A stretch of DNA of 64,000 nt from Shewanella benthica KT99 (GTDB lineage: Bacteria > Pseudomonadota > Gammaproteobacteria > Enterobacterales > Shewanellaceae): positions 19,356-83,355 of the forward strand of contig NZ_ABIC01000016.1 of the NCBI RefSeq assembly GCF_000172075.1, written 5' to 3'. The notes under the pieces are model-generated. The model worked only from the letters and a program-made list of their open reading frames with translations. It was not told where the DNA came from and searched no databases. Shown in pieces: positions 1 to 9,495 of the stretch; within the stretch, counting starts at the first letter, position 1; every line of letters begins with the position of its first letter. A program made the translations under genes and the position numbers.

Positions 1-142
1 TCTGAGTTTTGCTCAGCGCAACGATTTTCTTTCCTAGCTCTTGATATATCGCAATTTCACGTTTGGTTTCTGCTCTACTGGCATAATCTTCATCATGGTC
101 GAAGGGCTGTTTAAAGTGTTCTGAATCACCGACTACTTTCAT
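1..142 (-). CDS. darP: Ribosome-associated protein DarP (YjgA/DUF615), 5' part only
   Basis: The reverse strand from the ATG at 142 reads MKVVGDSEHFKQPFDHDED and then an ERK-rich helix ending GKKIVALSKTQ at the window edge. This matches the N-terminus of the YjgA/DUF615 family, which acts in late 50S subunit assembly. Only about 47 codons are present, so the C-terminal part lies outside the window. It is divergent from pmbA, the usual partner of this gene in gammaproteobacteria, which supports the call. The identification rests on the N-terminal pattern and this neighbourhood. Confidence 0.75.
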   Translation of the reverse strand, partial: MKVVGDSEHFKQPFDHDEDYASRAETKREIAIYQELGKKIVALSKTQ

Positions 143-282
143 ATATAAATATCTCTCTCCTAAACTGAGGTAATAATAACATTGCATGAGAAAATCGCCT
201 ATCGGCGAGGCAAGTTATTTAATGTACTTGGGTATTGGGTTTGTTATGCTATCAAGATCCCTGATAACAAAAGAGCAGATTT

Positions 283-1623
283 GTGACGACACCTAGCATT
301 GACACCGAATTAGATTCATTAAAAGACGCTGTATCTATGGCACTCGAGTATGCCAAGCAACTCGGTACATCGGGTGCAGAAGTTGCTATCAGTAAACAAC
401 AAGGGTTATCCGTATCGACTCGAATGAAAGAGGTTGAAACGGTTGAGTTTAATAAAGATGGCGCGTTAGGTATCACCTTGTTTCGTGATGGCTGTAAAGG
501 CAGCTCATCGACCTCAGATTTGAGCCCAGAAGCGATAAAAGAAGCGGTCAAGGCTGCCAATGGTATTGCAAAGTTTACCTCATCGGATCCTTACAATGGA
601 CTAGCCGAAGCCGAACTCATGGCAAAGGACTTTCCTGATCTAGACTTGTATCATCCTCAAGAAGTCACTCCAGAAGAGTTAATTGAGTTAGCAGCGCGTG
701 CAGAAGAAGCTGCATTGGATGTCGATAGCCGGATCACAAATTCTGATGGGGCCAGTGCTAATGCCCACACAGGTATAAAAGTTTACGGCAACAGCCACGG
801 ATTTTTACATGGCTATTCCAGTTCTCGTTACAGCCTAAGCTGCGTGGTTATCGGTGAGACTGATGGCAATATGCAGCGTGATTATGATTACACTATCGCT
901 CGAAAATTGAGTGAGTTGCTATCACCGGAAGAGGTGGGACGCAAGGCATCGGAGAAGACGTTAGGTCGTCTTGGTGGACGTAAAATTGCTACCACTGAGT
1001 TGCCGGTATTGTTTGCTCCTGAAATCGCCACCGGACTCATGGGTCATTTAGTGGGCGCTATCAGCGGCGGTAGCCTCTACCGCAAGTCGAGCTTCCTCCT
1101 CGACTCCATCGATACTAAGATATTCCCTGATTGGTTTAGCATCGATGAGCAGCCGCATATGGTCGGCGGCTTAGCGAGTGCTAGCTATGACAGTGAAGGC
1201 GTTGCGACTCAAGACCGCGCTATTATTCAGGACGGGGTGCTCTCTACCTATCTGTTAACCAGTTATTCGGCTCGAAAACTGGGCCTGAAGAATACCGGAC
1301 ATGCGGGTGGTATATACAACTGGACACTCTCTCATACAGGGCAAACCTTCGATGAGCTAGTGAAAGAGATGGGCACGGGTCTTATCGTGACCGAGGTCAT
1401 GGGCCAAGGTGTCAATGCCGTGACTGGTGATTATTCTCGCGGTGCGGCGGGCTTCTATGTCGAAAACGGCGTGGTCCTCTATCCTGTAGAAGAGATCACC
1501 ATAGCGGGCAATCTCAAAGACATGTTTCAGAATATCGTTGCAGTGAGTAAAGATCGCGATCTGAGATCTTCGATCCGTACCGGTGGCATCTTGCTCAGCG
1601 ATATGAAGATCGCTGGTAATTAG
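283..1623 (+). CDS. pmbA: Metalloprotease TldE/PmbA
   Basis: 446 residues with a GTG start at 283, aligning over the full length with E. coli PmbA (TldE). Recognisable blocks are the N-terminal [15 protein letters not shown], the central [15 protein letters not shown], and the C-terminal [16 protein letters not shown] and [11 protein letters not shown]. TldE pairs with TldD to form a cytoplasmic protease that matures microcin B17 and degrades CcdA. TldE itself lacks the HExxxH zinc motif found in TldD, and none is seen here. It is divergent from darP, as in many relatives. The reading frame is intact and close to the usual ~450 residues. Confidence 0.95.
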   Translation: MTTPSIDTELDSLKDAVSMALEYAKQLGTSGAEVAISKQQGLSVSTRMKEVETVEFNKDGALGITLFRDGCKGSSSTSDLSPEAIKEAVKAANGIAKFTSSDPYNGLAEAELMAKDFPDLDLYHPQEVTPEELIELAARAEEAALDVDSRITNSDGASANAHTGIKVYGNSHGFLHGYSSSRYSLSCVVIGETDGNMQRDYDYTIARKLSELLSPEEVGRKASEKTLGRLGGRKIATTELPVLFAPEIATGLMGHLVGAISGGSLYRKSSFLLDSIDTKIFPDWFSIDEQPHMVGGLASASYDSEGVATQDRAIIQDGVLSTYLLTSYSARKLGLKNTGHAGGIYNWTLSHTGQTFDELVKEMGTGLIVTEVMGQGVNAVTGDYSRGAAGFYVENGVVLYPVEEITIAGNLKDMFQNIVAVSKDRDLRSSIRTGGILLSDMKIAGN

Positions 1624-1640
1624 GTTTCTAACCTTCCAGG

Positions 1641-1686
1641 TTCCTAGAATCTAGGTTTTAGGAACTAGGTTTTAGGAACTAGGATT
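1641..1686. repeat. CTAG-rich degenerate palindromic repeat
   Basis: The stretch after pmbA repeats the words TTCCTAGAATCTAGG and TTTTAGGAACTAGG two to three times. The same words recur at 3581-3610 and 4705-4732, always between genes of this region. This looks like a short intergenic repeat family. No function can be assigned. Confidence 0.6.
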
Positions 1687-1754
1687 TTCTTGAATTCTTG
1701 AGGGCTCAAGATAGAGCCAAGAAAGCCATAAAGTAGAAGTGCAACTAAACACAT

Positions 1755-1786
1755 GTCATTCCGGCATGCCTTTGGCCGGAATACTG
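1755..1786. repeat. REP-like GTCATTCC...GGAAT palindrome
   Basis: GTCATTCCGGCATGC is followed by a short spacer and GGCCGGAATAC, forming an imperfect stem-loop. Sister copies of the same pattern lie at 6367-6400 and 50884-50973. It is a dispersed extragenic palindrome of REP type. Confidence 0.65.
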
Positions 1787-2012
1787 CTCGACTACTTGAA
1801 AGACTGTTAGCTTGAAGAAAAAGTTGCCTTACCGCCTACCGCCTTATAGCTTCTTTATCGCTTCTCCCTAGGCTTACTGTCCAGAGCTGAGTCTCATCCC
1901 CCCGCCATGCCATGAACTACTTAGATCCCAAGGATAACCGACGCACTTCTTATTCCTAAATTATCAAATTCCTCACTTATTTAGAGTAACTTACCTATTG
2001 AACATATGGATA

Positions 2013-2042
2013 AACAGATATATGATTCGTCGTATATTTGTT
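2013..2042. promoter_or_regulatory. Putative ArsR operator (30-bp dyad)
   Basis: Two 13-base arms, AACAGATATATGA and TCGTATATTTGTT, are separated by TTCG. Nine to eleven positions pair, and the mismatches are purine/pyrimidine transitions. The dyad lies about 87 bases upstream of the arsR start, in AT-rich DNA typical of ArsR/SmtB-family operators. Its position and symmetry suggest it is the autoregulatory site for the arsenic operon. That is inference, since no footprint can be read from sequence. Confidence 0.6.
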
Positions 2043-2128
2043 TTGGCATATGTCTTTCTTTTTTATCGAATGCTCAGGTATTGTGAACCTGAGGTTATAT
2101 GTCGAATACAAGCTTGTATGGAGTAAAC

Positions 2129-2475
2129 ATGACCACTTTAGAGTTTTTTAAACTGTTATCCGATGAAACCAGACTACTCAGTTTGCTGTTGATCATTGCA
2201 GAGGGGGAGTTATGTGTCTGTGAGTTAATGCAGGCGCTAGACGAGAGTCAGCTAAGGTGTCAAGACACTTGGCTCAAATGAGAAAGGCAGGTCTGCTGCT
2301 GGATAAGCGTCAGGGACAGTGGGTGTTTTATAGGGTAAACCCTGAGTTACCAGATTGGATCAATAAGACGCTTACAGAGCTCAGTGAAAATAATAAGTCA
2401 CTCATTTCAAGTAATATCACTAGGTTACACAAAATGGGCGAGCGTCCGGAACGTGTACGAGCTTGTTGTAATTAA
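2129..2475 (+). pseudogene. arsR: ArsR-family arsenic repressor, frameshifted
   Basis: An ATG at 2129, preceded by GGAG, opens a winged-helix ArsR protein (MTTLEFFKLLSDETRL). It contains the metal-site motif ELCVCEL, with the two cysteines that bind As(III)/Sb(III) in ArsR. The frame breaks near 2252. The expected DESQPKVSRHL is encoded as CAGCTAAGGTG, consistent with loss of one C from CAGCCTAAGGTG, and the first frame then stops at 2281. The remainder continues one frame over from 2254 to 2475 (VSRHLAQMRKAGLL... to RACCN) with the wing and dimer helix intact. It may be a true recent pseudogene, giving constitutive operon expression, or a one-base sequencing error. The downstream genes are intact. 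Confidence 0.85.
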
Positions 2476-2500
2476 ACCGATAAAAATTGAGGAAATAAAA

Positions 2501-3547
2501 ATGGGATTATTTGAACGTTATCTCAGTGTTTGGGTAGGGTTAGCTATTCTTGCTGGTTTGGTTTTTGGCAATCTAATGCCGGCTGTATTTGCCTTGGTGG
2601 CATCGCTGGAATATGCCCATGTTAATTTAGTTATCGCCGTACTCATTTGGGTGATGATTTACCCCATGATGGTGCAGATCGACTTTTCATCGATTAAAGA
2701 TGTCAAAAAGAGCCCACAGGGGCTCATTCTGACAGTCGTTATCAACTGGCTGGTTAAGCCTTTTACCATGGCACTCTTGGCCTGGTTATTTTTTAAGGTG
2801 CTGTTTGTCGATTGGGTCGACCCTCAGAGCGCGACCGAATACATCGCCGGTATGATTTTACTCGGCGTGGCTCCTTGTACGGCCATGGTGTTTGTCTGGA
2901 GTCAGCTCATCAAGGGCGATCCAAACTATACCTTAGTTCAGGTATCGGTAAACGACCTCATCATGGTGGTGGCTTTCGCCCCTATCTGTGCATTACTGCT
3001 GGGTGTGAATGATATCCAGGTACCTTGGGAAACCTTACTCTCTTCGGTATTTCTCTATGTGGTTTTACCTCTGGTTGCCGGTGCGCTAACCCGTAAAAAG
3101 CTAGAAGCAGACGGGGATTCCGAGTCATTAAACAAGTTTGTTAGCAAGCTTAAACCTTGGTCTATGCTGGGTCTGCTCGGCACGGTAGTGCTGCTATTTG
3201 GCTTCCAGGCCCAGACGATTATCGATGAGCCACAGAACATCTTACTCATTGCCATCCCTCTGATGATCCAGACCTATGGCATCTTCTTCATTACTTACTA
3301 TATCGCTAAGAAGATGAAGCTGTCCCATAAGATAGCGGCCCCGGCTTGCATGATAGCGACCTCTAACTTCTTCGAGTTAGCCGTCGCCGTGGCTATCTCA
3401 CTATTTGGTCTGCACTCTGGAGCGGCCCTAGCTACGGTTGTTGGTGTCCTGGTTGAGGTTCCGGTTATGCTCACTCTGGTGGCTTTCGTGAATAGTCGGC
3501 GCAGTAAATTTGAAGCCGATACTGGTAATGAAACGGTCGAAACATAA
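2501..3547 (+). CDS. acr3: Arsenite efflux permease Acr3
   Basis: 348 residues from the ATG at 2501, chosen because TGAGGA lies eight bases upstream and because the longer open frame would begin inside arsR. The protein has about ten hydrophobic helices. It carries the family hallmarks FGNLMP near the N-terminus, the conserved cysteine in [14 protein letters not shown], and [14 protein letters not shown] near residue 290. Acr3 exports As(OH)3 by proton-coupled antiport across the inner membrane. It sits 25 bases after arsR and upstream of the GAPDH/arsJ pair, so the cluster handles both arsenite and arsenate. Functional assignment is strong. Confidence 0.95.
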   Translation: MGLFERYLSVWVGLAILAGLVFGNLMPAVFALVASLEYAHVNLVIAVLIWVMIYPMMVQIDFSSIKDVKKSPQGLILTVVINWLVKPFTMALLAWLFFKVLFVDWVDPQSATEYIAGMILLGVAPCTAMVFVWSQLIKGDPNYTLVQVSVNDLIMVVAFAPICALLLGVNDIQVPWETLLSSVFLYVVLPLVAGALTRKKLEADGDSESLNKFVSKLKPWSMLGLLGTVVLLFGFQAQTIIDEPQNILLIAIPLMIQTYGIFFITYYIAKKMKLSHKIAAPACMIATSNFFELAVAVAISLFGLHSGAALATVVGVLVEVPVMLTLVAFVNSRRSKFEADTGNETVET

Positions 3548-3580
3548 ACATTGACTGAGTGTCCCGATAGGATTTAGGAC

Positions 3581-3610
3581 CTAGAATCTAGCTTAAGAGC
3601 TAGATTCTAG
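3581..3610. repeat. Perfect 13-bp inverted repeat between acr3 and the GAPDH gene
   Basis: CTAGAATCTAGCT (3581-3593), loop TAAG, then AGCTAGATTCTAG (3598-3610) form a perfect hairpin with no following T-run. It belongs to the same CTAG-rich family seen at 1641 and 4705. It could act as an mRNA-processing or stabilising element inside the operon, or be an inert repeat. Confidence 0.8.
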
Positions 3611-3671
3611 AGTTAGTAATAGCTGAATCGTAATAGCTGAATTGTAATAGAAGCAATCAAGGAACTGAGTC

Positions 3672-4694
3672 ATGAGTATTAAGATAGGTATCAATGGATT
3701 TGGCCGCATGGGCCGCTTGGCATTAAGAGCCGCCTGGGATTGGGATGATGTCGAATTTGTACATATCAACGATCCTGCTGGAGATGCCCATACTTTGGCT
3801 CACTTGTTGATGTTCGATTCGGTCCATGGACGCTGGCAACATGAAGCCACAGCAGATGAAACTGGTGATAGCCATTACATAGTGATCGGTGATAAGCGTA
3901 TCCCTACTAGCCGCAATACGGCTATTGCGGATACTGACTGGTCTGGTTGTGATCTGGTTATCGAGGCGTCTGGCGTGATGAAGTCTAAGGCTAAGCTGCA
4001 GGCTTACTTGGATCAAGGAGTGAAGCGTGTCGTGGTGACGGCGCCAGTGAAAGAGGAGGGGGTGCTTAATGTGGTGATGGGAGTCAATCATCATTTATAT
4101 GACAAGGACCTCCACCCTATAGTCACAGCGGCTTCCTGTACCACCAACTGTTTAGCACCCGTGGTGAAAGTACTCCACGAGAAAATTGGTATCAAGCATG
4201 GCTCCATGACCACGATACACGATATTACTAACACCCAGACCATCCTCGATGCGCCCCATAAAGATCTGCGCCGCGCCCGAGCCTGTGGTTTGAGTCTTAT
4301 CCCGACCACGACAGGTTCGGCCACCGCAATTACCCATATATTCCCAGAGCTTAAAGGCAAGCTTAACGGCCATGCGGTGCGAGTTCCTTTAGCCAATGCT
4401 TCGCTGACAGACTGTGTATTCGAGCTTGAGCGTGCTACTACAGAAGATGAAGTCAACGCCCTATTCAAAGAGGCCGCGGCGGGAGAGCTCAAGGATATCT
4501 TAGGTTTCGAAGAGCGCCCTCTGGTTTCGGTAGATTACAAGACAGATCCACGCTCCTGCATCATAGATGCGCCATCGACCATGGTCGTTAATGGCACTCA
4601 GGTGAAGCTCTATGTCTGGTATGACAATGAGTGGGGATATGCCAACAGAACAGTAGAGCTAGCGCGAATGGTTGGATTGCAAGATAAAAGCTAA
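3672..4694 (+). CDS. ArsJ-associated glyceraldehyde-3-phosphate dehydrogenase
   Basis: 340 residues with the NAD-binding start [12 protein letters not shown], the catalytic cysteine in [11 protein letters not shown], the [11 protein letters not shown] segment and the C-terminal [11 protein letters not shown]. In ars operons this GAPDH is known to use arsenate in place of phosphate. It makes unstable 1-arseno-3-phosphoglycerate, which the adjacent ArsJ exports. The position directly between acr3 and arsJ argues for that role rather than for the central glycolytic enzyme. The start ATG at 3672 follows GGAACTGAGTC. The frame is intact and of normal length. Confidence 0.92.
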   Translation: MSIKIGINGFGRMGRLALRAAWDWDDVEFVHINDPAGDAHTLAHLLMFDSVHGRWQHEATADETGDSHYIVIGDKRIPTSRNTAIADTDWSGCDLVIEASGVMKSKAKLQAYLDQGVKRVVVTAPVKEEGVLNVVMGVNHHLYDKDLHPIVTAASCTTNCLAPVVKVLHEKIGIKHGSMTTIHDITNTQTILDAPHKDLRRARACGLSLIPTTTGSATAITHIFPELKGKLNGHAVRVPLANASLTDCVFELERATTEDEVNALFKEAAAGELKDILGFEERPLVSVDYKTDPRSCIIDAPSTMVVNGTQVKLYVWYDNEWGYANRTVELARMVGLQDKS

Positions 4695-4704
4695 GAAGGA
4701 AACT

Positions 4705-4732
4705 AGTTCCTAGAATCTAGAATCTAGGAACT
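4705..4732. repeat. 28-bp near-perfect palindrome before arsJ
   Basis: AGTTCCTAGA and TCTAGGAACT flank a TCTAGA core. The 28-base unit equals its own reverse complement except at two A/T positions. It is the third member of the CTAG repeat family in this operon and lies 30 bases before the arsJ start. Confidence 0.75.
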
Positions 4733-4762
4733 CAGGGCTCGAATCTAGAGTGTAGGATATTT

Positions 4763-6028
4763 ATGTTTTCCAGTATCAAAGCTTTACCGGAATCTGTGAG
4801 GCAATATCTGCTAGTCACAGGCAACTATTGGGCATTTACCTTGACCGATGGTGCCCTGCGGATGCTGGTGGTGCTGCATTTTCATCAGCTAGGTTATAGC
4901 CCTCTCGCTATCGCCATGCTGTTTCTCTTCTACGAGATTTTCGGCGTGATTACTAACTTAGTTGGTGGTTATCTGGGGGCACGTATTGGGCTAAACAAGA
5001 CCATGAATATTGGTCTGGGCTTGCAGGTCGCGGCGCTTGTCATGCTGCTGGTGCCAAGCTCCATGCTTACCTTAATTTGGGTGATGATGGCGCAGGGCAT
5101 CTCCGGCATAGCCAAAGATCTCAATAAGATGAGTGCCAAGAGTTCAATCAAGATGCTGCTTGTTACTGAGCCATCTAACGGCCAGACAGACGGCGAGGCT
5201 AAGGCTGGAGATGATGTCAATGCTAAGCAGCAGAAACTCTATGGCTGGATTGCCAAGCTTACCGGTTCTAAAAATGCCCTCAAGGGAGCGGGATTCTTTC
5301 TTGGTGGCGCCCTGCTGAGCCTGTTTGGCTTCACGTTTGCCATCGCTATCATGGCAATCGCGCTAACCTTAGTCTGGGTCTTGAGTCTGTTTACTCTCAA
5401 GCGAAATCTGGGCAAAGCCAAGAACAAGCCCAAGTTCAGCGAGATATTTTCTAAGAGCCGCAGTATCAACATATTATCAGCGGCGCGTATGTTCCTATTT
5501 GCTGCCCGTGATGTCTGGTTTGTGGTGGCATTGCCCCTCTATCTCGGCAGCCAGTTTGGCTGGGATCACTATTATGTGGGAGGATTCCTGGCACTTTGGG
5601 TGATTGCTTATGGCTTGGTGCAGACTCAAGCGCCAAGGTTTACCTCTAAATCCGATGGCTCCGCGCCAGGAGGCAGGCAAGCCCTGCTATGGGCTTGTGC
5701 TCTTACGGCTATCCCTGGGCTGATTGCGCTAGCCTTGACCTTTAATATCAGCCCTCAGTTGAGCCTGTTAGCTGGATTGATGCTCTTCGGTGCAGTATTC
5801 GCGGTTAACTCTTCACTACATAGCTTTTTGATTGTCAATTATGCCAGCGACGATGGTGTCTCCCTGGATGTGGGATTTTACTACATGGCCAACGCCATGG
5901 GGCGCTTAATTGGCACTGTGCTTTCCGGCTATGTGTATCAAGTAGCAGGGTTAGAAGTTTGTTTGTGGATCTCATCAGTAATGTTGGGGCTGACGGCTGT
6001 TATCAGTATCTATCTACCCAAGGATTAG
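4763..6028 (+). CDS. arsJ: Organoarsenical efflux MFS transporter ArsJ
   Basis: 421 residues of MFS type with about eleven hydrophobic helices and an extended hydrophilic central loop rich in K, D and G (about residues 135-170). The opening LLVTGNYWAFTLTDGALRMLVVLHF is typical of ArsJ. The family exports 1-arseno-3-phosphoglycerate made by the neighbouring GAPDH, which gives arsenate resistance. It ends the arsenic cluster. Its start at 4763 follows a TAGGATATTT Shine-Dalgarno-like stretch. The frame is intact. The call rests on the motif and on the tightly conserved GAPDH-arsJ pairing. Confidence 0.92.
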   Translation: MFSSIKALPESVRQYLLVTGNYWAFTLTDGALRMLVVLHFHQLGYSPLAIAMLFLFYEIFGVITNLVGGYLGARIGLNKTMNIGLGLQVAALVMLLVPSSMLTLIWVMMAQGISGIAKDLNKMSAKSSIKMLLVTEPSNGQTDGEAKAGDDVNAKQQKLYGWIAKLTGSKNALKGAGFFLGGALLSLFGFTFAIAIMAIALTLVWVLSLFTLKRNLGKAKNKPKFSEIFSKSRSINILSAARMFLFAARDVWFVVALPLYLGSQFGWDHYYVGGFLALWVIAYGLVQTQAPRFTSKSDGSAPGGRQALLWACALTAIPGLIALALTFNISPQLSLLAGLMLFGAVFAVNSSLHSFLIVNYASDDGVSLDVGFYYMANAMGRLIGTVLSGYVYQVAGLEVCLWISSVMLGLTAVISIYLPKD

Positions 6029-6782
6029 CCGCCTTGAAATGAAGGTGGTTTACATTTTTTATTTAGCATCCGGCTTATTTTTTACTTGGTAGTTTGCTAG
6101 TTTATCGTACCTTTGCTGTTATCTATCATCTGCGGTGAGCTATGTGCAGATACTTCAACTAATTTTAGGGCCTTATAATTGAAGGCTATTTGCATTTTTT
6201 GCTGTTGGCTTTTTGTATTGGGGAGTGTGATTGAAGGTTTAACCTTCATGGCTACCTATCGCTTGCTGCGGGCTTATATGCAGATACTTATATGGACCCA
6301 TCCCGTTTGCAAGAGGCTCTCTATTCGATTTAGCTTTTTAAATTGTGGGTAGCGTCTCCATAGGTCGTCATTCCCGCAATGCTTTTGGGCGGGAATCCAG
6401 TGCCTTTCGGTATTTGGTCGGTTGTTGAAGGCTAAACCCTCACTTTTACTTATCGCCTGTAGCGGGCTATTAGTGTAAGTAATCTCTCGGTACGCTGGTT
6501 CTCGATTTTAAAAGAGTCCATCCCTGGGTGCTCTGCGGTTTCAAACAACTTCCATGTTTAACAGTCAGTTCGACAAAATATGTCCATATACAACAGCCAG
6601 TTCAGCTTCCATGCTTCTCGTTCATAGGCACATGGCTATGCCATATTCACCCTGTCTCTCGTTCGAAGAGTATCACTTCGCGACACCTCACCCTGAAACC
6701 TAAGTCCTTGAGCTAACTTACACCTGCTGATTTACAAGAAATCTGTCTATTCGATTTAACCAAATTTGACCCGAGTCCTCTA
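6029..6782. other. Non-coding, repeat-rich spacer
   Basis: No convincing gene is visible. Degenerate units recur, including GCAGATACTT at about 6142 and 6284, and 'TATCGC.TG..GCGGGCT' near 6250 and 6448. A REP-like palindrome (GTCATTCCCGC ... GCGGGAATCCAG) lies at 6367-6400. The 6571-6640 segment resembles 51117-51170. It looks like decayed or repeat-derived DNA. Confidence 0.55.
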
Positions 6783-7043
6783 TTATTTCTTCTTGCTCTC
6801 GACAAATGACTGAATTAATTTCAGGAAGTCACTTTCGGCTAACTTTGCACTTTTGAGGGTTTGCTCGTGTGACAGTTTTACATCACCTAGGCCCTCTGCC
6901 ATGTTGGTAATGGCGCAAATCGCAAGCACAGGTAAGCCACAATGCGTGGCAGAGATCACTTCTGGTACAACAGACATACCCACAATTGCCCATCGACTAT
7001 TCGTAGCAGTTTGCGGAGCAAGCAAATAAATTAGGTCAGACAA
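6783..7043 (-). pseudogene. Purine nucleoside phosphorylase remnant (C-terminal third)
   Basis: The reverse strand encodes VGMSVVPEVISATHCGLPVL and then AICAITNMAEGLGDVKLSHEQTL, the C-terminal block of trimeric purine nucleoside phosphorylase (XapA/PunA type). The first ~20 residues of the open frame do not resemble the family, and the ~190 N-terminal residues, with the phosphate and base-binding loops, are absent upstream. What remains is about 70 codons, too short to function. The adjoining 7044-7170 DNA shows no further homology. A residual gene seems the best reading. Confidence 0.8.
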
Positions 7044-7171
7044 AGGTTAATGGCATGTCTTCGAACCTTTTCCAAAAAAAACGAAGGCGATCACGACGAT
7101 AAAATGAGCAAGATCAATCTTTGTCTATAAATACTAAGACGTTATCAAGCTAGGGAGGGTTTGGCACATGA

Positions 7172-7306
7172 GAAAACTATCAATATCAATTTTATGGTGT
7201 ATATGAATGGAATAATAAAGGTGGTGTAGTGCATTGGATTCATCGAGATCCAAATAACAATCATATAAATGGCTGGCTAAAGCATAAAGGTCATATGTAC
7301 CAGTAA
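7172..7306 (+). pseudogene. DUF3465-family protein remnant (C-terminal fragment)
   Basis: Reading from 7172 gives ENYQYQFYGVYEWNN, then KGGVVHWIHRDPNN, ending GWLKHKGHMYQ and TAA at 7304. The pattern 'YG.YEWN..GGV.HWTH.DP....GWL.H.G..Y' is the C-terminal signature of DUF3465 proteins. An in-frame TGA sits immediately upstream at 7169, and no start or N-terminal half is readable in that frame. The fragment lies beside the purine nucleoside phosphorylase remnant in the same decayed stretch. Confidence 0.7.
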
Positions 7307-7713
7307 TTTTATAACAAGCTAATAAATAATGGCGCTGGGGGGGGGGCTCTCATCATTGAGGCATCCCAGCATAGTCAACGGTCTTAATCTATTCAATCAT
7401 TGGTCAGCCTTCAGGACATTGATGTATCCATACACGGCACCTGCTGCAGGCAATAAACACTATTGAAGCTATGGACTTGATGAATCCTATAACTACCCAT
7501 ACAGCTAGATGAAGAAAAAGATATTTGAATCAAACTTGTTATCCGACAAGTTATCCAATTTCTATGTGTAAAACTATTCACTAATAGTTTCCCCCTGCGC
7601 CCTTTCCAAACCTTGACTATTCGTTGTACTCTGTAGCGCAATCAAAAATATTAGCCATAGAGCTAAACGCACAAAAAACATAAAAATAATCAGCAAGAAT
7701 TGAAGAGGTTTGA
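7307..7713. other. Non-coding spacer with G10 tract
   Basis: A run of ten G residues occupies 7337-7346. No gene is supported. The end of the segment carries the ribosome-binding site GAAGAGG for the downstream symporter gene. The rest has no recognisable structure. Confidence 0.5.
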
Positions 7714-9087
7714 ATGGAAGGAATAACTGAATTTATCAGTATGATCAATGGCTTTGTATGGGGTGTCCCCATGCTGGTCATGATCTTAGGTGTTGGTCTG
7801 TTTCTCTCCGTAGGTTTGAAACTGATGCCAATTTTAAAATTGGGAACCGGCTTTAAACTGCTCTGGTCTGGTCGGATCCCTGATAAAGATAAGTCGATGA
7901 AGGGGGAAATTAGCCCTTTCAATGCATTAATGACTTCGCTTTCAGCAACAATCGGTACGGGTAATATTGCCGGTGTTGCTACAGCTATCTTTATTGGTGG
8001 TCCGGGTGCGTTATTCTGGATGTGGTGTACGGCGCTGGTGGGTATGGCGACTAAGTTTGCTGAGGCAGTACTCGCGGTAAAATATCGTGAAATAGATGCA
8101 AATGGCAACCACATCGGTGGCCCTATGTACTACATCAAGAATGGACTCAGCAGTAAGTGGGCCTGGTTAGGTACCGCGTTTGCCCTGTTCGGTTCTTTTG
8201 CCGGTTTCGGTATCGGTAACACGGTACAGTCAAATTCGGTAGCCGATGCCCTAAGCAGTAACTTTGGTGTGCCGACTTGGGTAACAGGTCTTGTATTGAT
8301 GGTGCTAGTCGGTGCTGTACTGATGGGCGGGATCAAGCGTATCGCCGATGTGGCGGGTAAGCTGGTACCACTTATGACCCTGTTCTATATCGCCGCGGGT
8401 CTTGCCGTATTAGCGGTTAATGCAGCCGAGATCCCGGATGCTATAGTGCTAATTTTTCATAGTGCATTTAACCCGGTTGCGGCTCAAGGTGGCTTCGCCG
8501 GTGCAGCGGTATGGGCAGCGATTCGTTTCGGTGTGGCACGAGGCATCTTCTCCAATGAAGCAGGCCTAGGTAGCGCACCGATTGCTCACGCTTCGGCTCA
8601 GACTAATAACCCGGTCGCTCAAGGCCTGGTTGCCATGTTGGGTACCTTTATCGATACCTTAATCGTCTGTTCAATCACAGGCCTGGCAATCATAGTATCG
8701 GGGGCTTGGACATCGGGTGAGAATGGCGCGGCGATGACGTCCTTGGCATTCTCATCGGCGCTGCCTATGGGAAACTATATCGTGGCAATTTCCCTGTCTG
8801 TGTTCGCCTTCACCACCATCTTAGGTTGGAGTGTGTATAGCGAGAAGTGCGTGCAGTATCTATTTGGCGTGAAGGCGGTGAAGCCTTTCAGAATTCTATG
8901 GATTCTGGTGGTGCCATTAGGTGCGGTTAGTTCACTGGATTTCATCTGGTTACTGGCCGATACGCTCAATGCCATGATGGCGATTCCAAACCTTATCGCT
9001 CTGGCATTACTCAGTCCGGTAGTGTTTAAACTGACGCGGGAATACTTTATTAAGAAGCGCGAAGAAGATGATGCTGCTAAGGTTTAA
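7714..9087 (+). CDS. Sodium:alanine/glycine symporter (AGCS family)
   Basis: 457 residues with about ten to eleven membrane helices. The N-terminal region has the AGCS signature SATIGTGNIAGVATAI (about residues 76-92) and GGPGALFWMW. Further blocks are GGPMYYIKNGL and FSNEAGLGSAPIAHASAQT near residue 275, the family hallmark. These proteins take up alanine or glycine with Na+ or H+ across the inner membrane. The start at 7714 follows GAAGAGGTTTGA. A strong terminator follows at 9115, so it is probably a single-gene unit. Exact substrate is not determinable from sequence. Confidence 0.93.
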   Translation: MEGITEFISMINGFVWGVPMLVMILGVGLFLSVGLKLMPILKLGTGFKLLWSGRIPDKDKSMKGEISPFNALMTSLSATIGTGNIAGVATAIFIGGPGALFWMWCTALVGMATKFAEAVLAVKYREIDANGNHIGGPMYYIKNGLSSKWAWLGTAFALFGSFAGFGIGNTVQSNSVADALSSNFGVPTWVTGLVLMVLVGAVLMGGIKRIADVAGKLVPLMTLFYIAAGLAVLAVNAAEIPDAIVLIFHSAFNPVAAQGGFAGAAVWAAIRFGVARGIFSNEAGLGSAPIAHASAQTNNPVAQGLVAMLGTFIDTLIVCSITGLAIIVSGAWTSGENGAAMTSLAFSSALPMGNYIVAISLSVFAFTTILGWSVYSEKCVQYLFGVKAVKPFRILWILVVPLGAVSSLDFIWLLADTLNAMMAIPNLIALALLSPVVFKLTREYFIKKREEDDAAKV

Positions 9088-9114
9088 TCTATAATCGCGA
9101 CATAATCGACAATT

Positions 9115-9138
9115 AAAAGCGCCGAGAGGCGCTTTTTT
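9115..9138 (+). terminator. Rho-independent terminator of the AGCS symporter gene
   Basis: GCGCC, loop GAGA, GGCGC and a run of six T residues; four A residues upstream extend the stem. It starts 27 bases after the stop codon. Confidence 0.9.
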
Positions 9139-9451
9139 ATTGTCTGTGATTTCAGATTGTTCCAGTGTGGGCAGAGCCTGTTTTAGCCAGATATCGGGTT
9201 GGCTAACCTTGTCATCTACCAGTATTCGTAAGCGCTGATAAGAAAGATATCAGGCTATTCGGAGGAGAAGTGAGATCTATTTAACATTATTTGCAGATAA
9301 TAAAAATTATTGGTTAGTGGGGGAGGACGGAGAGTGAAGTTGATTTAATTCTATTTTAAACAATTATTTAATGTGTTTCGTGAACTAGGCTATCGCCGAG
9401 AATAAGATAACCTAGCAGGTTGCGGATCACAAATTTAGTAAACTCAGGCAT
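9139..9451. other. Intergenic spacer, nothing recognised
   Basis: AT-rich DNA between two convergent transcription units. No open frame with a ribosome-binding site and no notable repeat was found. Confidence 0.5.
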
Positions 9452-9482
9452 AAAAGAAATCTCCCTGTAGGAGGTTTCTTTT
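9452..9482 (-). terminator. Terminator hairpin downstream of hupB
   Basis: AAAAGAAATCTCC and GGAGGTTTCTTTT form a 13-bp stem with one G-U-type mismatch around a five-base loop. Located 14 bases past the hupB stop, it reads as a terminator on the minus strand and may also stop plus-strand readthrough. Confidence 0.75.
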
Positions 9483-9495
9483 AGACAGAAAAACC

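Noticed and set aside
6528..6716. 62-residue ORF in repeat-rich DNA
   Set aside because: Rich in Ser/His/Thr without family signal, and it falls within dispersed intergenic repeats.
7617..8114. 165-residue ORF on the minus strand
   Set aside because: Lies opposite the AGCS symporter gene, with no ribosome-binding site or family resemblance; shadow ORF.
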